In this document: positions 34,974 to 44,253 of the stretch, in pieces
How positions within the stretch are numbered: the stretch's first letter is position 1
Layout of the letters: each line of letters starts with the position of its first letter
NCBI RefSeq assembly: GCF_000422725.1
Contig: NZ_KE383910.1
Location: 1 to 64,000 of the forward strand
Source of the DNA: Flavobacterium subsaxonicum WB 4.1-42 = DSM 21790
GTDB lineage: Bacteria > Bacteroidota > Bacteroidia > Flavobacteriales > Flavobacteriaceae
DNA: 64,000 bases
Reading direction: 5' to 3'
Program-made: the position numbers and the translations under genes
The notes under the pieces: model-generated
Databases searched by the model: none
Told to the model about the DNA's origin: nothing
Seen by the model: the letters and a program-made list of their open reading frames with translations, nothing else

Positions 34974-36968
34974 ATGCGCAAACTCAATTTTAAAAAAATA
35001 GCCTTTAGGGCACTTATTATACTGGGCGTACTATTTATAGTGGCAGCTGTTTCATTTTTTGCCTTCAGAAATATGGCGCTTCAAAAAGCCATAGTAAAGG
35101 TATCCGATAAAATGGCCCGCGATTATAACGCTTCGTTTACTGTAAAGTCGGCTTCATTTAAAGGCCTTTCGGGCATAGAGATGAAGGGCATTACCGTTGT
35201 GCCCAAAAATGCCGATACCCTTTTGCAGGTAGAGCAGGTTACCACCAGTATTAACCTTTCTAAAATACTTTTAGGCGATGTGCAACTGGGCACACTCGAA
35301 ATGACCAACGGCTACGTACAGCTGGTTAAAAAAGACAGCCTGGGGTGGAATTTCCGCTCGTTTATGCGTCCCAACAAAAAAGATAAGGAAGAAGATACCG
35401 ACACCGGCGATGGCTATGCCGACCGCGCCTACAGGATACTTACCAAAGTGCTTAACCTGGTACCTACCGACATGAAACTGCAAAACCTTGCCCTGCGTGT
35501 AAACGATATGGGCCGCAAGGTTAACCTTAACATGCAGCAGCTTCGCCTGGCCGATAACAAACTGGAGAGTACCATTAACGTTACCGAAGATACCATTACC
35601 CAAACGTGGAAGGTTAACGGCATGGCCGACCCCCGTAACCGCCTGGCCGACCTTAAATTTTTTAATACCGATACCAGCCGCATTATAGTGCCTTACATAC
35701 AAAACCGTTATAAAATTAAAACCGGTTTTGATGCCATACATGTTAACCTGCAAAATATGGAAATGGATGGCGGCGAACTGCATATAGATGGCTATGCCTC
35801 TATCCAGAATTTTATGGTTAACCAGCCAAGGCTTGCCGTTAAAGATGTGGTTATAGATAATGCCCGCTTTGATTACCACATGCTTTTTGGCGACGATTTT
35901 ATTGCGCTGGACAGCACCTCAACCGTGCAGCTTAACAAGATAAAGTTCAGCCCGTTTGCAAAGTTTAGTGTCGAAAAAGATACTATATACCAGTTAAAGG
36001 CACACATACCCAAAATGCCGGCGCAGGATTTTATATCATCTTTACCCAACGGGTTGTTTACCAATTTTGAAGGCATGGAGGCCGAAGGCGATTTTAGTTA
36101 CAACCTCAACTTTCTGTACAATAAAAACAAGCCGCATGCCCTTGTGTTTGACAGCAGCATTAAAAAAGACGGACTTAAAATTACCAAATACGGTGCCGCC
36201 AACCTTGCCAAGTTAAACACCGAGTTTACTTACCGCGCCATAGATAATGGCCGTGCCCAGCGCCCGGTTATTGTAGGCTACGGCAACCCCTACTACACGC
36301 CACTCGACCAGATATCGCCGTTTTTACGCAAAGCCGTACTTACCAGCGAAGACCCCTCATTCTTTTCGCACCGCGGTTTTATAACCGAGGCGTTCAGGCA
36401 GAGCATCATCAAAAATATAAAGACCAAAAAATTCTCACGTGGCGGCAGCACCATAAGTATGCAGCTGGTTAAAAACGTATTCTTAAACCGTAACAAAACC
36501 CTGTCGCGCAAGCTGGAAGAAATTCTGCTTGTATACATTTTAGAAAACAACCGTATTGCCAGTAAAGAGCGCATGCTGGAGGTGTATTTTAATATTATAG
36601 AATGGGGCCCCGATGTGTACGGCATTGGAGAGGCTGCCAGCTATTATTTTGATAAAGCGCCATCGCAGCTAACGTTAGACGAGTGCGTGTACCTTGCAAG
36701 CATTATACCAAGCCCTAAAACATTTATGTACCGCTTTGGCGAAGACGGCAACCTTAAAGGCTACGCCCAAAGGCACAACAAATATATGAGGGATATTATG
36801 CTTAGGCGGGGCCTTATAACTGCCGAAGATACTATTGCACAATCGGGTAAAATTACTATAAATGGCCGTGGCCGTGGCCGCTTAAGGCTTAACGAACGCA
36901 GCATTTTTGTAGCCGATTCGGTACAAATAGACGAGTTTTTTAAAAACCTGAGCAAACAGGCGTTTTAA
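34974..36968 (+). CDS. GT51 transglycosylase with a long AsmA-like N-terminal region
   Basis: A 664-residue membrane-anchored protein. One N-terminal helix (IAFRALIILGVLFIVAAVSFFAF) is followed by about 400 residues of beta-rich, AsmA/DUF748-like sequence (MKGITVVPKNADTLLQVEQV, LTLxxGxV repeats). The GT51 peptidoglycan glycosyltransferase domain occupies about 430-610: the catalytic-glutamate motif EDPSFFSHRGF starts at 459, GGSTISMQLVKNVFLNR at 490, and EMYFN-like LEVYFNIIEWGP follows. No transpeptidase domain is present, so this is a monofunctional glycosyltransferase fused to a lipid-binding-like region rather than a standard MtgA or PBP1. It follows radA by 6 bp. Confidence 0.8.
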   Translation: MRKLNFKKIAFRALIILGVLFIVAAVSFFAFRNMALQKAIVKVSDKMARDYNASFTVKSASFKGLSGIEMKGITVVPKNADTLLQVEQVTTSINLSKILLGDVQLGTLEMTNGYVQLVKKDSLGWNFRSFMRPNKKDKEEDTDTGDGYADRAYRILTKVLNLVPTDMKLQNLALRVNDMGRKVNLNMQQLRLADNKLESTINVTEDTITQTWKVNGMADPRNRLADLKFFNTDTSRIIVPYIQNRYKIKTGFDAIHVNLQNMEMDGGELHIDGYASIQNFMVNQPRLAVKDVVIDNARFDYHMLFGDDFIALDSTSTVQLNKIKFSPFAKFSVEKDTIYQLKAHIPKMPAQDFISSLPNGLFTNFEGMEAEGDFSYNLNFLYNKNKPHALVFDSSIKKDGLKITKYGAANLAKLNTEFTYRAIDNGRAQRPVIVGYGNPYYTPLDQISPFLRKAVLTSEDPSFFSHRGFITEAFRQSIIKNIKTKKFSRGGSTISMQLVKNVFLNRNKTLSRKLEEILLVYILENNRIASKERMLEVYFNIIEWGPDVYGIGEAASYYFDKAPSQLTLDECVYLASIIPSPKTFMYRFGEDGNLKGYAQRHNKYMRDIMLRRGLITAEDTIAQSGKITINGRGRGRLRLNERSIFVADSVQIDEFFKNLSKQAF

Positions 36969-37265
36969 TTGTTTTCGGTAAAAATTTATTCAACCACAAG
37001 CGCTACGCGCCACTAAGCTTTTCGCCAGGTACACAAAGCAGTATTGCACAAAGACAGCAGGTTGTAAACAACCTGAAGAACATAAAGCTTTGTGCCCTTT
37101 GTAAACAACAAAGTTGTTCTTGTGTACCTATAAATAATCCTTGTGCAACTTTGTGAAAACCCTTTGTGCCTTTGTGGCAATTTCGCTTAAAAGTATATTT
37201 TTCACATCCCTCCCAACCTTTCGTATAAAAAAGTGCTCTATATATAAAAGCTAAAACTTTATATA
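36969..37265. repeat. Intergenic TTTGTG-type repeat region with two hairpins
   Basis: No gene is seen. It holds several CTTTGTG blocks (37094-37165), a perfect hairpin CAGGTTGT/ACAACCTG with a 2-nt loop (37058-37075), and a second one AACAAC/GTTGTT (37104-37118). The same style of CACAAAG sequence recurs inverted at about 46140-46180. Such short repeat clusters are common between genes of this phylum. Confidence 0.55.
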
Positions 37266-38882
37266 ATGAAAAGAGCCTTATTAATGCTACTGTTGCTATG
37301 CGGCATGGCATACGCACAAAAACCTGTTTTTACAACGGCCAAAGTAAAAGCCGCTACCGTATATTTTAATGCTGCCGAAATTACCCAATCGGCAACGGTT
37401 AACCTGCCCGCAGGCACCAGCGAAATTGTAGTTAAAAACGTGGCCGACTACCTTAACGAGGGCAGCGTGCAAATTGGCGCACCGGCCACGCTTACGGTAC
37501 TTTCGGTACAGTTTACCACGAATTATATATCAGAATTTGAACCCGATGAAACCTCGCCTGCCCTTAAGCGTGTTCGCGACAGCATTGCCATCGTAAAAAA
37601 AGAACTGGAAAAAACCACCACCCTAAAAGCATCCGAATTTAAAATACTGGAACTGCTGGATAAAAACAACCAGGTATACGGGCAGCAATCCGGGCTTAGC
37701 GTGGCAGAGCTGGTAAAAATGGTAGACTACTATAAGGCCAAACGCAACGAAACATCTAACACCATTAACGCCCTTACTGATAAAGAGCAAAAACTAAACG
37801 AACTATTTACCAAACTGAGCAGCCGTTTAGAGACCAATACCCGCGAGGCCGAGAAAACATCGGCAGGTAAACTGGTATTGCAGGTTATGAACGAGCAGGC
37901 GGGCAATGTTGCGTTAGACATTAGCTACCTTACGGGCAACGCCTCCTGGACGCCTTTTTACGATTTACGTGCTGATAATACAACCGACCCAATTAACATG
38001 CTTTACAAAGCGCAGGTGGTACAGCAAACGGGCATCGACTGGAAAAAAGTAAAGCTAACCCTGTCCAGCGGCGTACCCAACCAAAACAACCAGGCACCGG
38101 AAATAAACCCGTGGTTTTTGCAGTATGGTTCTGCAATTTATGGTAACAGGGCACCGGGTATACAAATAAGAGGTGTAGCTTCATCGGATAAAGAACAATT
38201 AAATGAAGTTGTGGTAGAAGGTTACCGCAGCAAAGCTAGCTCAGTATCGGCCAATACAACCATTACAGAGAACCAGCTTAGCGTATCTTTTGATATTGAT
38301 ATTCCGTATGATATTGCCTCCAACGGTAAAAAGCATAGTGTTACACTAAAAGAAATTAAGCTGCCGGCAACCTACAGGCACTATGCCGTACCTAAAGCCG
38401 AAAAAGAAGCCTTTTTAATGGCCGAAATTAACGACTATTCTAAATACAACCTGCTTAAGGGCGAAGCCAACATTATTTTTGATGGCATGTATGCCGGCAA
38501 AACATTTATAGACCCTAACCAGACTACCGATACGCTTCGCCTGGGTATGGGCCGCGACAGAAAAATTTCTATAGAGCGCGAAAAAGTGGTAGAAAAGTCG
38601 GGTACCAAATTCCTTTCTTCCCGCAGGGAGCAAACCTTTACGTATGATGTTACCATTCGCAATAACAAAAAAGAGGCGGCCCAAATAGTGGTAAAAGAAA
38701 ACTACCCCATTAGCACCGATAAAGAAATGGAAATTGAGCTGTTAGAGAGCAGTAGCGCCGATGTTAATAAAGAAACAGCCCTGCTACAATGGGATATTAA
38801 ACTTAAACCCGGCGAAACCAAAAAACTACGCATAAGCTACAAAGTTAAATACCCGAAGGACAGGAGCATTATTAACTTGTAA
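37266..38882 (+). CDS. MuiA family (DUF4140/DUF4139) exported protein
   Basis: A 538-residue protein with signal peptide MKRALLMLLLLCGMAYAQ. DUF4140 lies at about 25-120 (VYFNAAEITQSATVNLPAGT), a coiled coil at about 120-200, and DUF4139 after about 215 (VQQTGIDWKKVKLTLSSGVP ... LNKETALLQWDIKLKPGETK-like end). MuiA was named as a mucoidy inhibitor, but its biochemistry is not known. Between the two halves of DUF4139, residues about 295-330, sits a segment with QIRGVASSDKEQ and LNEVVVEGY that resembles the start of TonB-dependent receptor plug domains. The gene ends in a stem-loop at 38888-38910. Confidence 0.8.
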   Translation: MKRALLMLLLLCGMAYAQKPVFTTAKVKAATVYFNAAEITQSATVNLPAGTSEIVVKNVADYLNEGSVQIGAPATLTVLSVQFTTNYISEFEPDETSPALKRVRDSIAIVKKELEKTTTLKASEFKILELLDKNNQVYGQQSGLSVAELVKMVDYYKAKRNETSNTINALTDKEQKLNELFTKLSSRLETNTREAEKTSAGKLVLQVMNEQAGNVALDISYLTGNASWTPFYDLRADNTTDPINMLYKAQVVQQTGIDWKKVKLTLSSGVPNQNNQAPEINPWFLQYGSAIYGNRAPGIQIRGVASSDKEQLNEVVVEGYRSKASSVSANTTITENQLSVSFDIDIPYDIASNGKKHSVTLKEIKLPATYRHYAVPKAEKEAFLMAEINDYSKYNLLKGEANIIFDGMYAGKTFIDPNQTTDTLRLGMGRDRKISIEREKVVEKSGTKFLSSRREQTFTYDVTIRNNKKEAAQIVVKENYPISTDKEMEIELLESSSADVNKETALLQWDIKLKPGETKKLRISYKVKYPKDRSIINL

Positions 38883-38887
38883 CATTA

Positions 38888-38910
38888 GGGCCGGAAAATT
38901 CTTCCGGCCC
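38888..38910 (+). terminator. Stem-loop after the MuiA family gene
   Basis: Perfect 9-bp arms GGGCCGGAA/TTCCGGCCC with a 5-nt loop, six bases after the stop; only a weak T tail, so termination may be partial. Confidence 0.6.
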
Positions 38911-38942
38911 TTGCTATTTATAATGTTTTGTTAACCAGTAAA

Positions 38943-38970
38943 TTGCTTAGGCACTTAGTTGCTAACTTTA
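38943..38970 (+). promoter_or_regulatory. Likely promoter for the sugar dehydrogenase gene
   Basis: TTG at 38943-38945, a 17-base spacer and TAACTTTA at 38963-38970, one base off the TAnnTTTG consensus. Confidence 0.4.
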
Positions 38971-38997
38971 CTATAACAATTTACAATACAAACAACT

Positions 38998-40362
38998 ATG
39001 AAAACAAGATTACTTTTAGGGGCGTTGCTGTGTTATGGTGCCGCCTTTGCCCAGACTATTGAACTGGAAGAATTTGCCACAGGCTTTACAGATCTTACCG
39101 AGATTACCCATGCCGGAACTGACCGCTTTTATGTTGCCGAGCAGGGTGGCACGATCAGGATACTTAACGCCGATGGTACCGTTGGCGATACTCCGTTTTT
39201 AGATATAACCGACATACTTTCTACAGGTGGCGAAAGGGGCCTGCTTGGTCTGGCTTTCCATCCTGATTACGAAGACAACGGCTACCTGTATGTTAACTAC
39301 ACCAATTTAGAGGGCAGTACCGTTGTTGCCCGCTACACCCGCAGCGCAGAGAATGATATTACTGCCGATCCTGCTTCGGCGGCGATAGTACTTACCGTGG
39401 CACAGCCTGCTGCTAACCACAACGGTGGCTGCCTGCGTTTTGGCCCAGATGGCTACCTGTACATTGCCATGGGCGATGGCGGTGGTGCCGGCGATCCCGA
39501 TGGTAACGGCCAAAATAAAAATGTACTGCTGGGCAAGCTGTTGCGTATAGATGTTAACAGCGGCGCGCAATACGGCATACCCGAAGGCAACCCTTTTGTA
39601 GGTATAGATGGTTCTGATGAAATTTGGGCATACGGCTTACGCAACCCCTGGAAATTTTCGTTTAACCGCCTTAATGGCGACCTATGGATTGCCGATGTGG
39701 GCCAGGGGGTTATCGAAGAGATTAACAAAGCAACAAGTACCGCTGCCGGCTTAAACTATGGCTGGAGGTGCTACGAGGGTACCCAGGTATACAACAATAC
39801 AGGCTGCTCTACAGCAGAGATGTTCACCCAGCCTTTTGCCGAATATACCCATGAAGCTACTGATGGCTGCTCTATTACAGGAGGTTATGTATATACCGGT
39901 ACTACCTACCCTAACCTGGCAGGCAAATATATTTTTACCGATTATTGTAACAATAAAATTGGATGGGCTGCTGCCGATGGTACACTTAGTTATAGCGAAG
40001 CCTTTACCGGCAATGAGTTTACTGCCTTTGGCGAAGACATAGATGGCGAATTGTACGTGGGCGGAAAAACATCGGGTACTATTTATAAAATTACCGATAG
40101 CAGCCTTAGCACTAAAGGCTTTAACAACAAATTGTTTAGCATGGCGCCCAACCCTGCAGGCAGCGAGGTATTTATTAACCTTAACAACGCCACTGCCAAC
40201 ACGGCCGTATCTATTTACGACCTTGGCGGAAAATTACTGCTGCAACAGCCACTTACCACCACTGCTAACCGTATAGATACATCGGCATTACAGGCAGGCA
40301 TGTATTTGTTAGAAGTTAACAACGTCAACGGAAAAAACACCCAAAAACTGGTTATAAACTAA
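38998..40362 (+). CDS. Secreted PQQ-dependent sugar dehydrogenase-like protein with T9SS sorting domain
   Basis: A 454-residue T9SS cargo protein. Signal peptide MKTRLLLGALLCYGAAFA; a six-bladed beta-propeller of the soluble glucose/aldose dehydrogenase family (PF07995) at about 25-370; and a C-terminal sorting domain at about 375-454 (FSMAPNPAGSEVFINL ... GMYLLEVNNVNGKNTQKLVIN). Family signatures: GGERGLLGLAFHPDY, the catalytic-base region NHNGGCLRFGPDGYLY (H141) and GLRNPWKFSF. It would oxidise sugars with PQQ as cofactor at the cell surface; PQQ use is inferred from the family, and no pqq genes are in the window. Confidence 0.88.
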   Translation: MKTRLLLGALLCYGAAFAQTIELEEFATGFTDLTEITHAGTDRFYVAEQGGTIRILNADGTVGDTPFLDITDILSTGGERGLLGLAFHPDYEDNGYLYVNYTNLEGSTVVARYTRSAENDITADPASAAIVLTVAQPAANHNGGCLRFGPDGYLYIAMGDGGGAGDPDGNGQNKNVLLGKLLRIDVNSGAQYGIPEGNPFVGIDGSDEIWAYGLRNPWKFSFNRLNGDLWIADVGQGVIEEINKATSTAAGLNYGWRCYEGTQVYNNTGCSTAEMFTQPFAEYTHEATDGCSITGGYVYTGTTYPNLAGKYIFTDYCNNKIGWAAADGTLSYSEAFTGNEFTAFGEDIDGELYVGGKTSGTIYKITDSSLSTKGFNNKLFSMAPNPAGSEVFINLNNATANTAVSIYDLGGKLLLQQPLTTTANRIDTSALQAGMYLLEVNNVNGKNTQKLVIN

Positions 40363-40376
40363 CCGCTATTATACAA

Positions 40377-40404
40377 AAAAGAGCCCCGCACTGCGGGGCT
40401 CTTT
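40377..40404. terminator. Bidirectional terminator between the sugar dehydrogenase and OmpA genes
   Basis: A stem AAAGAGCCCCGCA with GCGGGGCTCTTT and a very short loop, with A and T runs on either side, serving both converging genes. Confidence 0.85.
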
Positions 40405-40422
40405 GCATTTATAGGCAAGCCA

Positions 40423-41382
40423 TTACAGCTCGTTAAGCAATTTAGATATCTCGTCTAACTTAGGCGTAAGGATAATTTCTATCCTCCTGTTTTTTGCTTT
40501 ACCATCGGCAGTTTCGTTACCGGCAACAGGGGCAAATTCGCTACGCCCGGCAGCAGTAAGATTTTTAGGGTCTACCGTTTTGTTTTCCCTTATAATGTTT
40601 ACAATAGCTGTGGCACGTTTAGTACTAAGGTCCCAGTTATCAGTAATCTGGCCTGTACCTCCGTAAGGCACATTATCGGTATGGCCTTCAATAAGCACGG
40701 CAATATCCGGGTTATCGGCAAGTACTTTAGCTACTTCAACCACAGCTTTTTTACCTTCGGGGTTTACCGTCCAGCTACCAGAGCCAAACAATAGTTTGTT
40801 TTCCATGGATACATACACCTTACCGTTTTTCTGTTCAACGGTAAGCCCTTTACCCTGAAAGCTGTTTAACGCTTTAGACAGCCTGTTTTTAAGCGCAGTA
40901 AGGTTGGCCTCCTGTGCTGCCATTATACCTTCCAGCTCGTCTACGCGGGCAGAGCGTTCTTTTAATTCGGCGCTAAGCTTATTAAGCCTTTCCTGTTCTG
41001 CGGCAAGCGCTTTTTCTTTCGCCTCAAGCTGGGCTAAAAGCTCGCGGTTCTTTTTAACGTTGGCGTTAAGTGCTGCGCTACTGTCATTCTCTAAAGCCGA
41101 GTACGACGATTTTAAATTATCAAGCGTAGATTTTGTAGCTGCATAATCAGCCGCCAGTTTATCGCGTTCGGCTTTAAGCTTATCTAACTGCCCCTGCAGG
41201 TCTTTAGATTTAAGGTCAAGCTGGTTTCTATCTTTAGTAAGTGCCGCGTTTTCGTCGGATAGCTTACGGTTTTCTTTCTTTAAGTTAGCGTGTTTGTTTT
41301 CCAGGTCCTGAAATACCTTTTTAGAAACACACGATGTGCTAAGGGCCATTATTAGTAACCCTAAAGAGATTCTTTTAATCAT
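40423..41382 (-). CDS. OmpA family lipoprotein with long coiled coil
   Basis: A 319-residue outer-membrane lipoprotein. Lipobox with Cys18 (LLIMALSTSCVSKK), a continuous coiled coil at about 25-190 (repeats such as LKKENRKLSDENAAL and LDKLKAERDKL), then an OmpA/MotB peptidoglycan-binding domain at about 195-319 with EGHTDNVPYGG and NRRIEIILTP. It resembles the YiaD/Pal type that links the outer membrane to the wall. Nearby genes do not suggest a specific partner. Confidence 0.88.
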   Translation of the reverse strand: MIKRISLGLLIMALSTSCVSKKVFQDLENKHANLKKENRKLSDENAALTKDRNQLDLKSKDLQGQLDKLKAERDKLAADYAATKSTLDNLKSSYSALENDSSAALNANVKKNRELLAQLEAKEKALAAEQERLNKLSAELKERSARVDELEGIMAAQEANLTALKNRLSKALNSFQGKGLTVEQKNGKVYVSMENKLLFGSGSWTVNPEGKKAVVEVAKVLADNPDIAVLIEGHTDNVPYGGTGQITDNWDLSTKRATAIVNIIRENKTVDPKNLTAAGRSEFAPVAGNETADGKAKNRRIEIILTPKLDEISKLLNEL

Positions 41383-41443
41383 TCTATTTTTGTTTTATTT
41401 GGTATAATGGCTACAGCAAGAACCTTGCCTTTTTTCTTAAAAT

Positions 41444-42205
41444 TTAGTTAAATTCAAGTAAAACCGGGCAATGGTCGCTGTGCTTAGCTTCGGGCAAAAT
41501 CACGGCACGGGTCAGGCGTTCCTTCATCGGTTCGGTAACCAGTGCATAATCAATACGCCAGCCTTTGTTATTGCCACGTGCACCGGCGCGGTAGCTCCAC
41601 CAGCTGTAATGGTGCGGGTCTTTATTAAAATGGCGGAAACTATCTACAAACCCGTTTTTAAGAAACGCATCCAGCCAGGCGCGTTCTTCCGGCAAAAAGC
41701 CCGATACCTTAGCATTGCGCACAGGGTCGTGTATATCTATCGCCTCATGGCAAATATTATAGTCGCCACACACCACAAGGTTAGGCAGTTCCTGCTTAAG
41801 GTTGGTAATATACTCCTGAAAATCGCGCATGTACATAAACTTGTGGTCCAGCCTGTCTATATTGGTGCCCGATGGCAGGTAAAGGCTCATAACGCTAAAA
41901 GTATCAAAATCCAGGCGAAGGTTGCGGCCTTCAAAATCCATGTGTTCTATACCTGTGCCATAAACCACGTTATTGGGTTTGTGCTTGCTGAATACCGCCA
42001 CACCGCTATAGCCTTTTTTTTGAGCCGAAAACCAGTAATGATACGGGTAACCGGCATCTTCTATCTCTTGTATGGCTACCTGGTCGTGGGTGGCTTTAAT
42101 TTCCTGCAGGCAAATAATATCGGGGTCGGCCTGTTTTAACCAGTCTATAAATCCTTTAGTAAATGCAGCTCGTATGCCATTTACGTTGTATGAAATTATT
42201 CTCAT
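41444..42205 (-). CDS. xth: Exodeoxyribonuclease III
   Basis: A 253-residue AP endonuclease/3'-5' exonuclease of the base-excision repair pathway. Motifs in order: MRIISYNVNGIRAAF, the metal-binding glutamate in IICLQEIKA, YSGVAVFSK, VVCGDYNICHEAID, WRIDYALVT and the catalytic SDHCPVLLEF. The length is normal. The start at ATG 42205 gives the family N-terminus; an upstream start at 42235 overlaps the -7 box. Confidence 0.94.
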   Translation of the reverse strand: MRIISYNVNGIRAAFTKGFIDWLKQADPDIICLQEIKATHDQVAIQEIEDAGYPYHYWFSAQKKGYSGVAVFSKHKPNNVVYGTGIEHMDFEGRNLRLDFDTFSVMSLYLPSGTNIDRLDHKFMYMRDFQEYITNLKQELPNLVVCGDYNICHEAIDIHDPVRNAKVSGFLPEERAWLDAFLKNGFVDSFRHFNKDPHHYSWWSYRAGARGNNKGWRIDYALVTEPMKERLTRAVILPEAKHSDHCPVLLEFN

Positions 42206-42232
42206 TAGTGTAATTTGATTTCCAAAAATAAC

Positions 42233-42240
42233 CAAATTTA
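42233..42240 (-). promoter_or_regulatory. -7 box (TAAATTTG) for xth
   Basis: On the minus strand TAAATTTG, about 27 bases before the ATG; a second matching box (TATTTTTG, 42230-42223) lies ten bases closer. Confidence 0.45.
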
Positions 42241-42360
42241 CGAATACATTATAGCAATACTTTTTATTTACCCTTAACTAACTTTATAACAACATTTTAA
42301 GTGTTATTTTAGCAAAATAATTAAAAAAGCGTATACCCTTTAACGTTTCGCTATAATTGC

Positions 42361-42368
42361 TATCTTTG
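42361..42368 (+). promoter_or_regulatory. -7 box (TATCTTTG) for the OlsF-like gene
   Basis: TATCTTTG is a perfect TAnnTTTG box 25 bases before the ATG at 42394. Confidence 0.55.
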
Positions 42369-42393
42369 TGGTTCGCCCGAAACACAAATGTAG

Positions 42394-44217
42394 ATGAGTT
42401 TAGTTACTGCTAAAGAGGTTGCGAAAGCAATAAAAGCTGACAAATATGGGTTTTTAGGGACTTTTACCGGATGGCTGCTGATGAAGGTACTGAAGATTTC
42501 TACCATGAATAAAATTTATGACAGGAACAAGCACCTTAACGACTTAGAATTCCTGAATGCCATACTTGATGAGTTCCAGATAAAATTTGAAATACCCGAA
42601 GAAGACCTAAAACGCCTGCCTAAAACGGGCGCTTATATTACTATATCTAACCACCCACTGGGAGGCATAGACGGCATTTTGCTTTTAAAACTTATGGTAG
42701 AACGCGAACCAAGTTTTAAAATTATAGCCAATTTTTTACTGCACCGCATAGAGCCGCTTAAGCCTTATGTTATGCCGGTTAACCCTTTCGAGAATCATAA
42801 AGATGCAAAATCCAGCGTTACGGGTATTAAAGATGCGCTGCGCCACCTTAAGGAGGGCCAACCCCTGGGGATTTTTCCGGCAGGTGAGGTTTCTACCTAT
42901 AAAGATGATAAGCTTGTTGTAGATAAACCGTGGGAAGAAGGCGCTATCAAGTTCATAAAAAAGGCTAATGTACCGGTAGTACCCATTTACTTTCATGCCA
43001 AGAACAGCAGGTTGTTTTACTTTTTATCGCAAATTAGCGATACGCTGCGCACTGCTAAACTACCATCTGAACTGCTTACCCAGAAAAACAGGGTTATCAG
43101 GGTACGAATTGGCAAACCCATTAGTGTTGCAGAGCAGGCAGAACACGAAGGCCTGGAGGCATACTCTGAATTTTTGAGAAAGAAAACCTACATGCTGGCC
43201 AATCCGTACGAGAAGGATACCAACCTTATAGATACCTACACCTCTAACCTTAACCTTAAGCTTAATAAAGGCCCCAAGCAAATTGCCGGCCCTGCATTAC
43301 AGGATAAGATAGTGGCAGAAATTGCACAGCTGCGCAAAGGCGATGCCCGCCTGCTGCAAAGCAAAAATTACGAAGTATTTTTTACATCGGCCGATAAAAT
43401 ACCCGCCATACTGCATGAATTGGGCCGCCTGCGCGAAATTACGTTTCGTGCCGTAGGCGAAGGTACTAACGAGTCTTTAGACCTTGATAAATACGACAAA
43501 TATTACCACCACATGTTTTTGTGGGATGACGATGCCAAACAGGTTGCCGGTGCTTACCGCATGGGCCTTGGCGCTCAGATATACAAAAAATACGGTATAG
43601 ACGGTTTTTACCTGCACGACCTGTTTAGGTTTGAACCCGAGCTGTATGATATGATGAGCAAGTCGATAGAAATGGGGCGTGCCTTTATTATTAAAGAGTA
43701 TCAGCAAAAGCCAATGCCATTGTTTTTATTATGGAAAGGCGTTGTGCACTTAACACTGCATTACCCGGAACATAAATTTTTAATTGGCGGGGTTAGCATA
43801 AGCAACCAGTTCTCTGATTTCTCTAAATCGTTGATGATAGAGTTTATGAAATCGCATTACTACGACCCGTATATTGCGCAATACGTACACCCTAAAAAAG
43901 AGTTTAAAGTAAAGCTTAAAGATGGTGATAAGGACTTTGTTTTTAACGAAGCCGAAGCCGACCTTAATAAATTTGATAAGATAATAGAAGAGGTAGAGCC
44001 GGGCAACCTGCGCCTGCCGGTACTTATTAAAAAGTACATTAAACAAAATGCCAGGGTTATTGCCTTTAACGTAGACCCATTGTTTAACAACTCTGTAGAC
44101 GGACTTATGTACATTAGGATAGCCGACCTGCCCGAAAGCACAGTACGCCCCGTAATGGAAGAATTTTTAGCCGAACTGGAACGCAAAGTTGCCGAAAAAG
44201 GCGAAGAGCATATATAA
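42394..44217 (+). CDS. olsF: Bifunctional PlsC-GNAT acyltransferase, probable ornithine lipid synthase (OlsF type)
   Basis: A 607-residue two-domain protein. The N-terminal lysophospholipid acyltransferase domain has SNHPLGGIDG near 84-93 (a variant of the H-x4-D motif), the motif FPAGE near 161 and a VPIYFHAKN segment. The C-terminal half, about 310-490, is a GNAT/hemolysin-like N-acyltransferase (LREITFRAVGEGTNES, QVAGAYRMGLG, DLFRFEPELYDMM), followed by a short tail. This fusion matches OlsF, which in Serratia and Flavobacterium forms ornithine lipid by N- then O-acylation of ornithine. Assignment is by architecture and genus context; a generic hemolysin-like acyltransferase is the alternative. 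Confidence 0.75.
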   Translation: MSLVTAKEVAKAIKADKYGFLGTFTGWLLMKVLKISTMNKIYDRNKHLNDLEFLNAILDEFQIKFEIPEEDLKRLPKTGAYITISNHPLGGIDGILLLKLMVEREPSFKIIANFLLHRIEPLKPYVMPVNPFENHKDAKSSVTGIKDALRHLKEGQPLGIFPAGEVSTYKDDKLVVDKPWEEGAIKFIKKANVPVVPIYFHAKNSRLFYFLSQISDTLRTAKLPSELLTQKNRVIRVRIGKPISVAEQAEHEGLEAYSEFLRKKTYMLANPYEKDTNLIDTYTSNLNLKLNKGPKQIAGPALQDKIVAEIAQLRKGDARLLQSKNYEVFFTSADKIPAILHELGRLREITFRAVGEGTNESLDLDKYDKYYHHMFLWDDDAKQVAGAYRMGLGAQIYKKYGIDGFYLHDLFRFEPELYDMMSKSIEMGRAFIIKEYQQKPMPLFLLWKGVVHLTLHYPEHKFLIGGVSISNQFSDFSKSLMIEFMKSHYYDPYIAQYVHPKKEFKVKLKDGDKDFVFNEAEADLNKFDKIIEEVEPGNLRLPVLIKKYIKQNARVIAFNVDPLFNNSVDGLMYIRIADLPESTVRPVMEEFLAELERKVAEKGEEHI

Positions 44218-44223
44218 TATAAA

Positions 44224-44245
44224 AAAGCCCTCATTGGAGGGCTTT
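44224..44245. terminator. Bidirectional terminator after the OlsF-like gene
   Basis: Perfect 9-bp arms AAAGCCCTC/GAGGGCTTT, loop ATTG, A run before and T-rich after; shared with the converging DUF805 gene. Confidence 0.8.
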
Positions 44246-44253
44246 CTTTATAT

